From Terfezia claveryi (lineage: Eukaryota > Ascomycota > Pezizomycetes > Pezizales > Pezizaceae), in assembly GCA_015179025.1 (NCBI GenBank), contig WHUX01000285.1, positions 1 through 58,544 on the forward strand: 58,544 nt of DNA, in the 5' to 3' direction. The position numbers and the translations under genes are program-made. This document shows positions 10,665 to 21,700 of the stretch, one piece after another. Under the pieces are notes generated by a model. The model did not search any database and had not been told where the DNA came from. It worked only from the letters and a program-made list of their open reading frames with translations. Each line of letters opens with the position of its first letter. Position 1 is the first letter of the stretch.

Positions 10665-11189
10665 TATTAAAGTGGATAGATTATAGTAACGGTACAGCGT
10701 AAAGGTAGCGTAGTGACCAGCGGAGAATTTACTGAGCAAGCTAGAGTCACAGGAGTGCGAGGACGATGTGGTTGAGGACGAGTGCAGTGGGAATTCAGTG
10801 TGCGTGATTGATTAAACTATCTAGAGAGCGAGTGGACAACGGTCTTAAGTACATGAATATGGAGAGGAAACGAACCATATGACAACGTAACTTGAAGAGG
10901 AATAAACGTAGAGAAATCCAGAAGTAGAAAGGTTGTATGCATGTAATATTCAAGTAAGACAGTGTGGGAAATAACGAGCATGGATATATAAACATGTGAG
11001 TATAACCGTACAGTAACTATGCAGAGTAAGCTGCAGGTGAAACATGATATAGTACTCGTAATAGAAACTAGATAGATAATAATAGAAAGGATATTGTAAT
11101 AGAGAAACATATAACGATATAAGTTAATATAGATGCCAAAATAGGAAGTAATAACGACATAGGAAGGGCACAGAATGTATGCCGCAACA
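10665..11189 (-). repeat. copia 3' LTR (525 bp)
   Basis: Read on the minus strand it starts TGTTGCGGCAT and ends CACTTTAATA. I see no difference from 15572-16096. Apparent ORFs inside it occur in both LTRs and are not genes. Confidence 0.95.
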
Positions 11190-11205
11190 CTCTCTCTCAT
11201 TCTGT
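11190..11205 (-). other. copia polypurine tract overlapping the pol stop
   Basis: On the minus strand ACAGAATGAGAGAGAG abuts the 3' LTR. The pol stop codon TGA (11197-11199) lies inside this tract, so coding region and priming site overlap. Confidence 0.75.
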
Positions 11206-14200
11206 AAGCCCGAGACTATTAGTATGATAGTGGTGGAGAACAGGAAGAAGACCTTTAGTCATAAGGTCAGCGTGGTTTTCATCGGTAGTAACATGACTGA
11301 GGGTAAATGTCTTGAGGATGAGTTGTTCTCTTGTGAAATGATATGCAACGTCGATGTGCTTCGTTCGAGGATTGTTGACGAGGGTTTCTGCAACGTTGAT
11401 GGAGGTAGTGCTATCTGCGTGAAGATGGACAGGTATAGAGTGTCCAAGTTGAGAGAAGGCATGTATATACCAGAGTGCCTGACGAGCAGTTGTTGAGAGT
11501 GCCATATACTCGGATTCAGTGGTGGAGGCAGAAACAGAGTTCTGCTTCTTTGATAACCAAGATATAGCACAACCGTTTAGTAGAAAGACATAACCAGTAA
11601 CAGACCGACGGGTATCGCGACAGGCAGCATAATCAGCATCAGAATAACCAACAAGTGACAAAGAAGACGAAGAAGGAGAACGTTCATAAGTAAGAGAAAG
11701 ATTATGAGATCCAACAAGATAACGGAAAACCCTTTTAACAGCTGTATGATGAACCTTTAGAGGATGAGAAGAAAAGCGTGAAAGAAAGGAAACAGAAAAG
11801 GCAAGATCAGGACGAGTACAAGTAACAAGATACATAAGTGAACCAATCATCTGTTGGTATAAGGTACGTTCATGAGGAGGTTCTGAACCGTCAGCCTTAA
11901 CCAGTTGTACTTTGGGGTCGATGGGAGTGAGAACTGATCGACAGTTGTTAAGTCCAAAGCGTTCAAGGATATTGGTGATGTATTGTCGTTGGGAGAGTTG
12001 AAGTCCTTTGTCTGTAGGGATAATTTCGATGCCGAGGATGTATTTGAGACCACCTTTGATGGTAACAGTAAAGTAGGACTTAAGATGATCAATAACAATC
12101 TTAATCTGAGGAGATTTGCCTACTGCGGTAATGTCATCAACATAAACAACAAGTATTACCTTGAGTTCCATGTTAATAAATACACAGGGGTCGAAGGGGA
12201 GAGAGATGAAGCCGAGTTCAGCAAGTGCAGAGGAGAGACGTTCAAACCACTGTAGAGGTGCTTGCTTTAATCCGTACAAGGCTTTGTGAAGTCGAAGAAT
12301 CTTGCCATCTAGACCAATACTAGGAGGAGGTAACATCCAGATTTCTTCGATTAGATCACCATTCAGGAAAGCTGACTTGATATCAAGTTGATCCATGTCC
12401 AAAGAGAAGTGAATTGCGAGGGCAATGATGAGTCGTAAGGAGTCGTACCGTGTCACTGGTGCGAATGTTTCATCATAATCAAGGCCTTCTTGTTGAGAAT
12501 AGCCCTTTGCAACAATTCTTGCTTTGTAACGTTCAACAGATCCATCTGCATTGTGCTTTACCTTAAATACCCACCTAGAACCAACAGGTTGTCGACCTGA
12601 GGGTAACTCTGACATATCATGGACCGTCCATGTCTGAGCATCGATTATTGACTGGTGTTCCTCAAGCATAGCTCGTTGCCATGCATCAGCATCAAGGGAG
12701 GCCATAGCTTCTTTATAGCTATTAGGTTCTGCCACAAGTCTAGCCCAGCCAGAGTCAGTATAACGATCGGGTTGTTTCCGAGTTCGTTGAGGATATGACT
12801 TGTAGTCCAGCTTAAGAGTTTCTGGAGGTTCGGCAAACTCTTTTGAGCGACTTGACTTAGGTGCAGCAGGTGTAGAGGCTCTTGTGCGTCGAGGGGGAGT
12901 TGAGGGACCAGCAATAGGAGGATCGATAGCTCTCTCTGACTCAGAATCCTCATCAGAGTGCTGTTCGTACTCTTGTAGATTTGATGGAGGAGGAGGGAGA
13001 GGTATAGATGGAGTTGTAGTGGTGTCAGGAGTGGTAGTGGTAGGTGTTGGAGTAGAAGGTCTGAGCGGTACAGGTGGTGTTGATGGAGTTTCAGCTGTAA
13101 TCGGAGGTAGAGGAGGAAAGTGTACATCGACAGAGGTATAAGATGATGACGGTTCAAACTTAACTTGACGATAGGTATCTACCTTTCGTTGAGATGGGAT
13201 ATAGATACGAAACATATGACCTGATTCCGTATAACCAACAAGATGTCCTTCAAGTGCTCTGGCTTCGAGTTTTGAGCCAGCAGGTCGTTTTGCTTCAGGA
13301 ATGTGAACATAGCACTTGGAGTAGAAAGGACGAAGGTGTGAGAGAGTTGGTTTGATGTTAAAGAGTGCCTCGAATGGGGTTTTTCCATTTAGTGCAGAGT
13401 GAGGCAGTCTGTTTTTGATATAGGCAGCCCAGTTAAAGGCTTCAGCCTAGAGGTAAGGGGGTGCATCGTCGAGAGAAGGTCGAACCATACTAGTTAAAGT
13501 TTGGTTATAGCGTTCTGCAACGCCATTAGATTGATGGGAATAGGCGGCGGTAGTCTGGTGCTTTATTCCTCGTTCTTCGAAAAAAGCTTCCAATTCCTTG
13601 TTGACATACTCACCTCCTTGGTCAGTTCTGAACGAGCGAGGATATCGTTCAGTTGTTGTGTTAACCTTTTCACAATACGCTTTGATAAAGCGAGCAGCAT
13701 CACTCTTTTTATAGAGGAAGTTCACTTCAGAGTAGCGAGTTGTATCTTCAATAAAGGTTAGTAGATACTTGCGTTTCCCAAGAGATTCAACCTTGAAGGG
13801 ACCCATGAGATCAGAATGGACGAGATCAAAGGGTTTTGTTCCTTTTGGTTTGTCGACGGATGTAGGCACTGACTGCTTGGAGTTGTATTTGGCACATGTA
13901 TCACAGAAGTGGGAGGTTGGACGTTTGGGAAGGAGGTTGCCATCTTCGTAGATTTCACTGGCGTTTGACCAGAACCGTGTTGAAGAGTGACCAAGGGCAC
14001 GATGCCAATAGTCTGTGGCAGCCATGTAAATCTTTCCATGACGAACAATAGGATATACTTGGTAGGATCCGTGATCAAGTGAAGCAGAAATAACAACCGA
14101 ATCATCAATTTTCCTCTGTATCTGTAAAATACCATCTTCACCCAATAAACGAAAACGTCCCAGCTCATCGATTTTCCTCCAAGAAATTAAACAGACCTTA

Positions 14201-15501
14201 TTCCAATCCGGCACATACAAAACATCAGAGAGGCTAACATGAATCACACTTCCAGCAACTTCGATATCCAAAGAAACATTCCCTTGATGTGTGGCCCACA
14301 TCACTCTTCCACCACCAACCGTGAGGCCTACATGGCAACGGACTGGATCGAGAAGATGAGAGAAGTCAGCAGTGATATGGTATGAAGCACCTGTGTTAAG
14401 AATCCATACCTCATATGTAGTGTAGTTAGCGGATACACCAGAATGGGAGGAAGAGGGAGAGTTTTGGAGAGCGGAGGAGGTGGCTTTGACAACCATGGCT
14501 ACACCATTGTCATCATCGAAGAGTTGTTGAGCAGTAGCTGCTCGGTGTAGGACAATCTCCTTTCCAGAAGGAGAAGGGTTTTGGGCATTCGAACGATTGG
14601 TATTGTGCTTCTTGAGTTCTTGACAGGTCTTGAACGTATGACCTTGGAAAGGCTTGCCTTTGGACTTGCACCAACTGCAATTGTTTCCCGAGACTGGAGC
14701 CGTTTTGCCTTGACGTGTAGGATTAGGCTTTTTGTTCGGCTTGTTGGAGGTATTGTTGTTCTCTCTTTTATTGAAGAGAGCTTTGTTCTTGGAGACAATT
14801 TCGAGGGAGGAGGAGGAGAGTTCCAGAAGACGAGTTCGAACATCGAGGTATGTTAGTCCTGTCTTTGATTGGAGATTGTCAACAATATTCTCGTAAGTGT
14901 CAGGGAGTGTCATCAGGAGGTGGTGAGCCTTGATATTGTCATTCTCAAGATAGCGTGCTAGATGCTGGTAAGGGGAGGTAGCTTCGGTCTCTTTGAGCCT
15001 GTCAATGAGCCGGCGAATTTGAGTATCATAGCTGTTGACATGTGTTGTCATAGATTCCCCTGGAGGCATAGAGATAGCGAATGTTTTGGATATAGCATCC
15101 CAGAGAGTAGTATCGTTTCGTCGATCGAATCGTTCCTGTAAGCGTACCCAAGCTTGTCGTGCTGTAGTTTGTTCGGCAATAAGTCCTGTGAGTGAGATAT
15201 CAACAACAGACATGAGAAGAATTTTTGCTCTGGCATTTCTCTTGTTCCACAACTTAAGCAGTGCGGCATCAGTGGGGACAGTAGTGGATTCATCAAATAG
15301 ATCTTCATAGTCATAAGAATCAATGATTAATTCAACTTGTTTAGACCAGGCATGATATCCGGAACCATCATCTGATAACCGCTTGATATTATCAAGCTTG
15401 AAGGAGAAGGGAGAGAGGGAAGAGGCAGCACCGGAGGAGGAGCCGCTTGCACCAGCAGTGTCAGACATGTTGTAGGATGATTGCGCGAGATGGAAATCCA
15501 C
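11197..15501 (-). pseudogene. copia gag-pol polyprotein, one in-frame UAG, protease Asp to Asn
   Basis: A single frame from 15501 (or the better ATG at 15468, MSDTAGASG) to the TGA at 11197-11199 has one stop, UAG at 13447-13449. Gag carries a UBN2-like region and a variant zinc knuckle CSWC...H...C (about residues 275-293). The protease reads WILNTGAS, with Asn at codon 369 (14395-14397) in place of the catalytic Asp. Integrase has YWHRALGH and CDTCAKY (zinc module), then D in HSDLMG, D in RTDQGGEY and E in GVAERYN, all present. The UAG follows, where a Trp is usual. Downstream, RT is intact with VVYVDDI (about residues 356-360 of the second part), and RNase H with SDADYA and STTESEYMAL is complete. 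Without the two lesions it would look functional. Pro/Thr/Ser-rich linker at about 12960-13090. Confidence 0.93.
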
Positions 15502-15551
15502 AATATATAAAGGAGTAGAGGTATAGACTCGATTATGGTAATAGAGAGGTT

Positions 15552-15571
15552 AGAGCTCCGGGCTCATAACC
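15552..15571 (-). other. copia primer-binding site complementary to initiator tRNA-Met anticodon arm
   Basis: Directly inside the 5' LTR the + strand reads GAGCTCCGGGCTCATAACC, which resembles the D-stem to anticodon-loop part of eukaryotic initiator tRNA-Met (the CTCATAA loop is characteristic). The element RNA carries the complement. This is the half-tRNA priming known from Drosophila copia, not priming from a tRNA 3' end. The assignment rests on recalled tRNA features, not a search. Confidence 0.75.
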
Positions 15572-16096
15572 TATTAAAGTGGATAGATTATAGTAACGGT
15601 ACAGCGTAAAGGTAGCGTAGTGACCAGCGGAGAATTTACTGAGCAAGCTAGAGTCACAGGAGTGCGAGGACGATGTGGTTGAGGACGAGTGCAGTGGGAA
15701 TTCAGTGTGCGTGATTGATTAAACTATCTAGAGAGCGAGTGGACAACGGTCTTAAGTACATGAATATGGAGAGGAAACGAACCATATGACAACGTAACTT
15801 GAAGAGGAATAAACGTAGAGAAATCCAGAAGTAGAAAGGTTGTATGCATGTAATATTCAAGTAAGACAGTGTGGGAAATAACGAGCATGGATATATAAAC
15901 ATGTGAGTATAACCGTACAGTAACTATGCAGAGTAAGCTGCAGGTGAAACATGATATAGTACTCGTAATAGAAACTAGATAGATAATAATAGAAAGGATA
16001 TTGTAATAGAGAAACATATAACGATATAAGTTAATATAGATGCCAAAATAGGAAGTAATAACGACATAGGAAGGGCACAGAATGTATGCCGCAACA
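15572..16096 (-). repeat. copia 5' LTR (525 bp)
   Basis: Identical by eye to 10665-11189. The transcription start and poly(A) sites cannot be placed exactly. GCTTT follows at 16097. Confidence 0.95.
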
Positions 16097-18148
16097 GCTT
16101 TGTCTATCATTCCTTTTGAGCCTTTAATTGCAGTACTTAATGATTTCTTTTCGATACTTCTAGTAGGTATTTTGTATAAGTGTACAAATTGAGAATTGAT
16201 TAAGTCACCTCCCTTCGTTTGGAGATCAATTAAAGCTAGTGCGGGGTGTTCGTTAGCTTTAACGAATACCTTGATAAAATCTGGTACCTGTCTTGACAAG
16301 GGTCGTTCCTAGATTTTATCCTTGTTGTTTTTATCCTTGGTGGCTATCGGTATAGCTAAATCTTGTGCGGCTGTACACATAGGTACCTTATTTTTTCGTT
16401 TCCTATATTCCTTATAGGAGTGTCCAGGGTTCCAACACCATAGACATTTCTTGTCTCTAATTAATTGTATCTTCGTCTTCTGATCCAATTTTTTTGTGAT
16501 GGTGTCCCAATCTGAGTCCTTCCGATTTTCTGTGTTGGGTTTGGTGTTGGGATTGCTGCTAGAATTGAATCCTCTTTTTTGTCGTTGATTCTGGTCCCTA
16601 CGTGGACCGAGACTTCGATTTTCATTCCGAGGGTGTTGTCGTCAGGATGTATTTGTTGTGGATAGTGGGGCAATATCCTTCTTGGAAGCTTCATATGCCT
16701 CCGCTTGATGTATGAGCTAATCATATGACTATTCTTCTTTGATTAAAGGAATTAATATAGCTGACATATATAGCGGCAGGTGATTAAGAAACTTTTTTCT
16801 TTTTACTTTCTATGATATTGATTGTTTGCCATCCTTGTCAATCAATTTGATTTGCATTTCAGTAAGCCAGTTGGCGAACTGTTTGATTCCCATGTGACGT
16901 CCGTCCTTGTATGGTGTAGCTGTCTCCTATCATTTCCACAAAATGTCCTTACTAGTAGAGGGTATCAGAAAATCCCTTAGCACTAGTATGAAACCAAAGA
17001 ATGTCGCATTCTTTCCTTTTTCTCTTAGGAATTGATTATAAGTAGTAAGTGCGCTTCCTTCCATTCTGAATCCAACAATTTCCAGAGCTGAAGCGCCTTC
17101 CAAATCTATTCTTTTGATAACAAACCAACGTTGCATTACTGTGGCCCAAGAGTCAAAATATTGTGAGTCTTGCCATTTTTTGTCTTCTCCTCTTAATTTT
17201 TCTGGCATATCAATCTTTATTGCTTTTAAATCATTCGTTGCTTTATAGTTACCTATTGTAACCATTCCTGTTGTAGATTCCTATTGCTGGTGTTCAACTG
17301 ATTTTCCTCGTTTGGGTTTTCTTTTAAGAGTTTGACTTGCAACTGACAATGCCTTATCAGAGTCCGAGCTATCATCTCCACTATCATCAGAGTCTCGTCC
17401 TCCTCCTTGCGTTTTCTGCTTCTGTTGGTCTAGTCCTGTATCTAGATTATTATCGACTTCTGGTAATTCTATATCTTCTGGTGGTTGGTCTTTGTCGTCT
17501 GGTTCTTTGGCTGACCCAGTCCTCCTTTCTGGTGTCTCAGGTACTTGACCTTTGCCTTTTGATTGATCTTTTGGTGTTCTCAGGAACGCTCCTGGAAGTT
17601 CTTTGCTAGGATTGAAAAAATCCTCCATGGTATGTGCTGATTCTTCTAGATGAGTACCGCTCATCATGAATACCATTATTTCTTCCCAGTTATTTATTAC
17701 CCAATTCGGTTTCCTTAAAAGTAGTACAACAGGTTTCCTTAATTCTTTACTTAAAAATGCGTTCATTTCTAAGTCTTCTTCTTTGAATGGGTAAGGCGTT
17801 AGCTATAAGTAGTGTTTTGCTATTGCTTCCATTAAGAGTCGAGTATCATCAGGATAATACTGTTGGGCATGTCCCAGTGAGAAAGTATATTTCAAAAACT
17901 CCTCAATTGTTGGAAGATGGTGCGAGAGGTAAAGCCATACTAAAATATAGTTTGGTTTCTGCTCCACCTGGTTCTCCTATTTCTATATCAATGGGCAGAT
18001 TTATTTCCCCTTCTGTATTAGGAACTATAAATCTGGTCTTTCTGGGAGTTTCTTCTACTAATTTCTTAATATCTTTGTGTAACATAGTTAACCGTCTCGA
18101 CCTCTTAGTCTTCTTACTAAGTTCAGACGCCATTATGTCTGATTTCAT
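16097..18148 (-). pseudogene. A1 gag and protease N-terminal half (broken)
   Basis: Gag is the structural protein of the particle. Two ATGs are possible, at 18148 (MKSDIMASEL) and 18133 (MASELSKK); the second lies one base from the divergent antisense ATG. An early frameshift lies near 17920, then the frame reads through an acidic, Asp/Ser-rich section (about 17330-17560) and a matrix/capsid-like part (KWQDSQYFDSWATVMQRWF, about 17150). The zinc knuckle is CLWCWNPGHSYKEY (about 16405-16450), whose last Cys is now Tyr. The protease active site follows as ALIDLQTKGGDLI (about 16215-16250), unlike the usual D-S/T-G. Stops occur near 17281, 16930, 16640 and 16310. Copia is inserted at 16096. Confidence 0.75.
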
Positions 18149-18719
18149 CGTCTGTCCACAACCAAATGCAGCTGGTTATGCGATACGATCGTCGAGTTAC
18201 TTTTCTTCTTTGGCACCTTTCTGTGCTGATGGTGTAGTGGCTGATGATCCTTATGATCTCCGTTCGACTGACTGTTCTGTTAGCTCGGTGGCTCACGCGG
18301 CTGGTGAGGCTGGATGTCAGGATCCTGATGTTTCTTATGGTCCTGGTTTTTCTTCGTCTACTGGTCTAGAATCTAGTTCTAGTTCTTCTGGCAAGAGTGT
18401 CACTTTTTCTGATTGGTGTGTTGAGGTAGACGTTGGGGGTGCAGAGGTATTGGTAGAGATGTCTGGACCTAAGGAAGGTTCTGATGGAGGTAATTCTTTT
18501 CTGGAGGAAATGGCTGCAGTGGAGGCAGCGAAATTTGAGCCTTGGGATTGTGATGCTTGGTTGTTTAGACCAATTATTCCTGGGACCTGGGGGGCCGGTT
18601 TTTCAATGGTGTACTGGATTTACAGGTACAGATATAATGGTAGTTGCCAGGAGTGCAAGATGAGTTGTCAATCTTATTGGGAAAAGTATTATGAACGAGG
18701 GTGGGATTGTTTAGTATAG
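18135..18719 (+). CDS. antisense ORF in the A1 leader, head to head with gag (194 aa, unknown)
   Basis: An open frame runs on the strand opposite to gag, from ATG 18135 (MSDFIVCPQPNAAGY) to TAG at 18717-18719. Its start codon is separated by one base from the gag ATG at 18133 (CATTATG). The protein is Ser-rich in the middle (GLESSSSSSGKSVTFSDW) and ends in an aromatic, Cys-containing section (WDCDAWLF, CQECKMSCQSYW, ERGWDCLV). It has no obvious signal peptide or long membrane segment, and I recognise no family. AATAAA at 18893-18898 could serve a + strand transcript. An open frame this long in an element whose gag-pol has about fifteen breaks is notable. In the A3 relic the same place (41101 on) has a + strand frame with KRVTFVD, like KSVTFSD here. 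It could still be a chance ORF. Confidence 0.55.
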   Translation: MSDFIVCPQPNAAGYAIRSSSYFSSLAPFCADGVVADDPYDLRSTDCSVSSVAHAAGEAGCQDPDVSYGPGFSSSTGLESSSSSSGKSVTFSDWCVEVDVGGAEVLVEMSGPKEGSDGGNSFLEEMAAVEAAKFEPWDCDAWLFRPIIPGTWGAGFSMVYWIYRYRYNGSCQECKMSCQSYWEKYYERGWDCLV

Positions 18720-18963
18720 GATACCACTGCCCGTTAGAGCTCTGCTTAGGTTGCTTCTAAGTCTTTTGTTGATGTACTGCAGTTGAGAGTCTGATGTCTC
18801 ATTTGTTGGATTTTGTTAGCTAGCTAGTTGAATAACGATATCGATTTTATATGTGCACTTGGGTGTCGAATTGTATACACTTGCATGAGTGTAATAAAGG
18901 TATGGGAAGGTTGATCAGGCCTTGGATTTAAGAGTAAAGATTAGGTAAGTGAGTTAAAAAAAA
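18720..18963 (-). other. A1 leader between antisense ORF and 5' LTR, with oligo(T) in place of a normal primer site
   Basis: On the minus strand the 5' LTR is followed directly by T8 and then AACTCACTTACCTAATC (18940-18963). The A3 relic keeps the same arrangement (T7 and a similar TTACCTAA-like segment next to its LTR). No TGG-type tRNA 3'-end match abuts the LTR, so the primer is unclear. Confidence 0.5.
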
Positions 18964-19617
18964 TGTAATGAATAGTACTAGACAGTATTCATTCAGTACC
19001 GTTTATACAATCTATATCCATAGGCACGGACATTTGTATATTTCGGTTCTGCTGAAGTAAGACCTCAGAAGGGTAGGGAGATTACGATGTGGGAGGTTCC
19101 CGGAGGGAACAGTAATTAACTGGTGTAATCTATCTTATATGATTTGTGCTATCTAAGCTATATGATCTTGATCTGATCAGAATATAGGCTTGCTTGCTCT
19201 GAGAGCTTGCTTGGTTGCTTCTTGTCTTTCTGTGGATTCCAGAGGGAATCCAGCGGCCTATTTATACTCCTCTGAGACCTGATGACTAAGGAAATAAATA
19301 CAATAAAGGGTGGCACACCAGAAGGTGGTGCGCTGTACAAAAGGGGTCATGTGGCCATAGTAATAAGTCACACGCCTTAAACAATAGTCATGTGGCCATA
19401 GTAATGAGTCACACGCCTTAAACAGAGGTCACGCAGCCATAATGAGGGTGTCTTCATATTGCAAATTCTGCATACTATGGACGCTTATAAAGCAATAGGA
19501 GGTGGTAGAAGGCTAGTCCTTCAACCGAGAGCTTAGTTACATAACATAGTAGTAATATAGGAAATACAAAAGTATATAATCAATTATATAAGCAATGAAA
19601 TAACGTTCTCCATTACA
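18964..19617 (-). repeat. A1 5' LTR (654 bp)
   Basis: Matches 5252-5929 except for scattered substitutions and a 24-bp deletion near 19459, where the left LTR has an imperfect inverted repeat (GGCAAGTGCCATGGAACTTC). Ends CATTACA; GTTAG follows as target duplication. Confidence 0.93.
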
Positions 19618-21223
19618 GTTAGCAGCTTTAGGGTTTTAGCTACTTCAGGGTAGTCCGTAGCTAAAGTATCATAGTACTCCTTAATTAACCTCAAGTGGAG
19701 CTCATTGTCTACAGGAATATAGAGGTGGTTTAGGTAGTAGAGAATACTATCTTAGATCAAGCATTCTGTTATGAAAATCTTCCTATAGCGACGCTGTTTA
19801 GATTCAACTATGGTGATTATATCTCTAACCAGGGGGTCCTCTGCATAAGCCTAAAAATACCTGCTGAAAGAGGTCCACTCTGGAGTCTAGTCTGGCTTTC
19901 ATATAAACATTAGTAGTAAGAGTATTAGCTACTAGGTCGAGATTTTCAGGTTTTAGTACCATCTGATTCTGGTACTTCAGCCTTTTATCTCTTCCTTTAG
20001 GGAGATCTCCTAATTTTCTGATCAGTACATCTGGCTTACTTCCAGCTTTTTCAGGCCAATACTCGATCTTGAAGCTGAATTGAGATATAAACTCTGACCA
20101 CCTAGCCTGCCATTGGTTCAGCAGTTTGGTAGTGGTGAAGTATACAAGATTCTTATGATTAGATAGCACCTTGATGATTCCCTTAGCTAATTCCAAGTAA
20201 GGCCTCTATTCCTCAAAAGCTCAGATAATAGCTATTAATTCCTTATTATAGATTTCGTAATTATACTCTACTAGGGAGTGCTTTTTGGAGAAATAGACTA
20301 CTGGGTAGAGGACTCTAATGATATACTGGGATAGGATTCTGGTGAAGACATAGTCAGAGACATCTGTTTCTATGATATTCTCACTATCGGGATCAAAGTA
20401 AGCTAGTATACATGGTGAGTAGAAGGCTTCTTTGAAGTTCAAAAAGGCAGATTAGGCTTCTGGACTCTAGTAGAATTGCTGGTCCTTTTTAGTTAGGGCT
20501 GTAAGGGGGGCCACAATCTTGGAATACCCTAGAATAAACTGTTGGTAAAAGTTGGCAAACCATAGAAAGACCTAAATATCCTTGTGATTTGCTGGAATTT
20601 CCTATTCCTGAATGGTAGTGACCTTGGTAGAGTCTATTTTAATACCTTCTGTAGTGATGATCAACTCTAGATACTTAACCTCCTACATATGGAACTCATA
20701 TTTCTTAGACTTGAGGTACAACCCAGCTTGCTCTAGCTTCTCCAATACCTATCAGACATGAATCTTATACTCTACTAGGGTATCTAAATAAATCAAAATA
20801 TTATTGAGGTAAGCCAGGTAGAATATATCCAGAAAGTCCTATAGGATGTCATTGATAAAGTGCTGAAAGGAAGCAGGAGCATTGGTTAGGCCAAAGGGCA
20901 TTATATTATACTCAAAGTGACTATAATATGTCCAAAAGATTATTTTCTACTCCTCCCCTTTAGTAATCCATACTAGGTTGTATGCCCTTTACAGGTCCAA
21001 TTTAGTGAATGATTTCACCTTAGAAAGCCTAGCTAATGTCTTCTGAATTAGAGGTAGAAGGTATCTGTTTTTAACTATTATTTTATTCAAGCCATAATAA
21101 TTAACATACAATTGAAGGGAGCTATCTAATTTCTTCACGAACAGTACTAGAGTGCTTGCTGGAGAGGAGCTATAGTGAATAAAGCTCTTATTGAAGTTTT
21201 TTTTCAAATACTTCTTAAAGGCT
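19618..21223 (-). pseudogene. B-old relic: RT, RNase H and integrase N-terminus, heavily decayed
   Basis: The DNA aligns along its length with the B1 pol region 24980-26560. Recognisable pieces are the RT N-terminus (LFVKKLDSSLQLYVNYYGLN, about 21070-21140), RNase H (YFDPDSENIIETDVSDYV, about 20350-20400; [20 protein letters not shown], about 20100-20160) and the pre-integrase spacer. The catalytic RT region is full of stops. Many Trp, Arg and Gln codons have become stops, and the copy is more AT-rich than B1, as expected after RIP. It is cut off on the right by the C1 insertion (duplication AAGGCT) and on the left by A1. Confidence 0.8.
21218..21223. repeat. target-site duplication of C1 (AAGGCT or AGGCT)
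   Basis: AAGGCT at 21218-21223 recurs at 29992-29997. In B1 the corresponding uninterrupted DNA runs straight through this point (CAGGGCCTCTAGC, near 26570), so the B-old RT gene was split here. Confidence 0.7.
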
Positions 21224-21416
21224 AGCATGCACACCAAGGTGAGTTTTCCCTGTACTAACCCGCTAAGACTTGCATAGATGGCCGAGTTTTGCCCAACCTT
21301 CAAACTTAGTGAGTCAGCTACATAATTCTCTAGAATACTAGAGCTAGCGCTGAGTAGCTGATAAGTACTTACCAAGCCTTTTTGTTATGAGGAATTGGCT
21401 GGAGGCCTACCTTCTC

Positions 21417-21700
21417 CACCCATATATATATGAAATTCATGCATTCTTGGCTTATATATATACATGTAAATCTGGTATTCACATTCTCTCTATATACATG
21501 GCAATCATGCTTTCGTGACCTATATATATATACATGGATTAGATATATATGCAGGCTGCAAATTCATGAACTCCATGTAATAATATTTAAGCTACGAATG
21601 CATAATTTCCATATATATATATAAGCCATGAATGCACAAATTCTATATGTATATATAAGCTACAAATGATTGATTTCCATACATAGTGTACCAAAAAGGG
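21417..21700. repeat. AT-hairpin repeat tract (left outer arm of C1)
   Basis: Degenerate units of about 30-45 bp with TATATATATA tracts alternating with words like GAATTCATGC and AAGC(T/C)AC(G/A)AATGC. Similar units occur at 22385-22610, 29706-29815, 33425-33710 and 34440-34590. Confidence 0.7.

Larger units (their letters stand above)
10665..16096 (-). mobile_element. Ty1/copia LTR retrotransposon nested in the A1 protease
   Basis: Complete 5432-bp element: LTRs at 10665-11189 and 15572-16096 (525 bp each, identical by eye), target duplication GCTTT, a half-tRNA type primer site next to the 5' LTR, one gag-pol frame, and a purine tract at the 3' LTR. Domain order gag, protease, integrase, RT, RNase H is diagnostic of Ty1/copia. 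The identical LTRs make it the youngest insertion in the window. One UAG and one catalytic substitution inactivate it. Confidence 0.96.
5252..19617 (-). mobile_element. A1: Ty3/gypsy chromovirus with a nested copia element
   Basis: A full-length LTR retrotransposon, bounded by LTRs at 5252-5929 and 18964-19617 and by a 5-bp target duplication GTTAG (5247-5251 and 19618-19622). Removing the copia insertion leaves about 8.9 kb. Order on the minus strand: 5' LTR, leader with an antisense ORF, gag, protease, RT, RNase H, a Cys/His-rich insert, integrase, chromodomain, 3' LTR. All of pol lies in one frame, broken only by about ten stops and no frameshift, while gag has at least one frameshift. The LTRs differ by a 24-bp deletion and scattered substitutions, so it is not the youngest insertion here. 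A2 and the solo LTR belong to the same family; A3 is a diverged relative. Confidence 0.92.

Noticed and set aside
10795..11200. ORFs in the copia LTRs (also 15702-16000)
   Set aside because: They are identical in both LTRs, lie opposite to or outside gag-pol and have no coding character; they are chance frames.
17787..18134. Upstream extension of the antisense ORF to ATG 17787 (310 aa in total)
   Set aside because: This part lies opposite gag coding sequence and its residues are a shadow of it. The ATG at 18135 leaves the gag region, so only 18135-18719 is kept.
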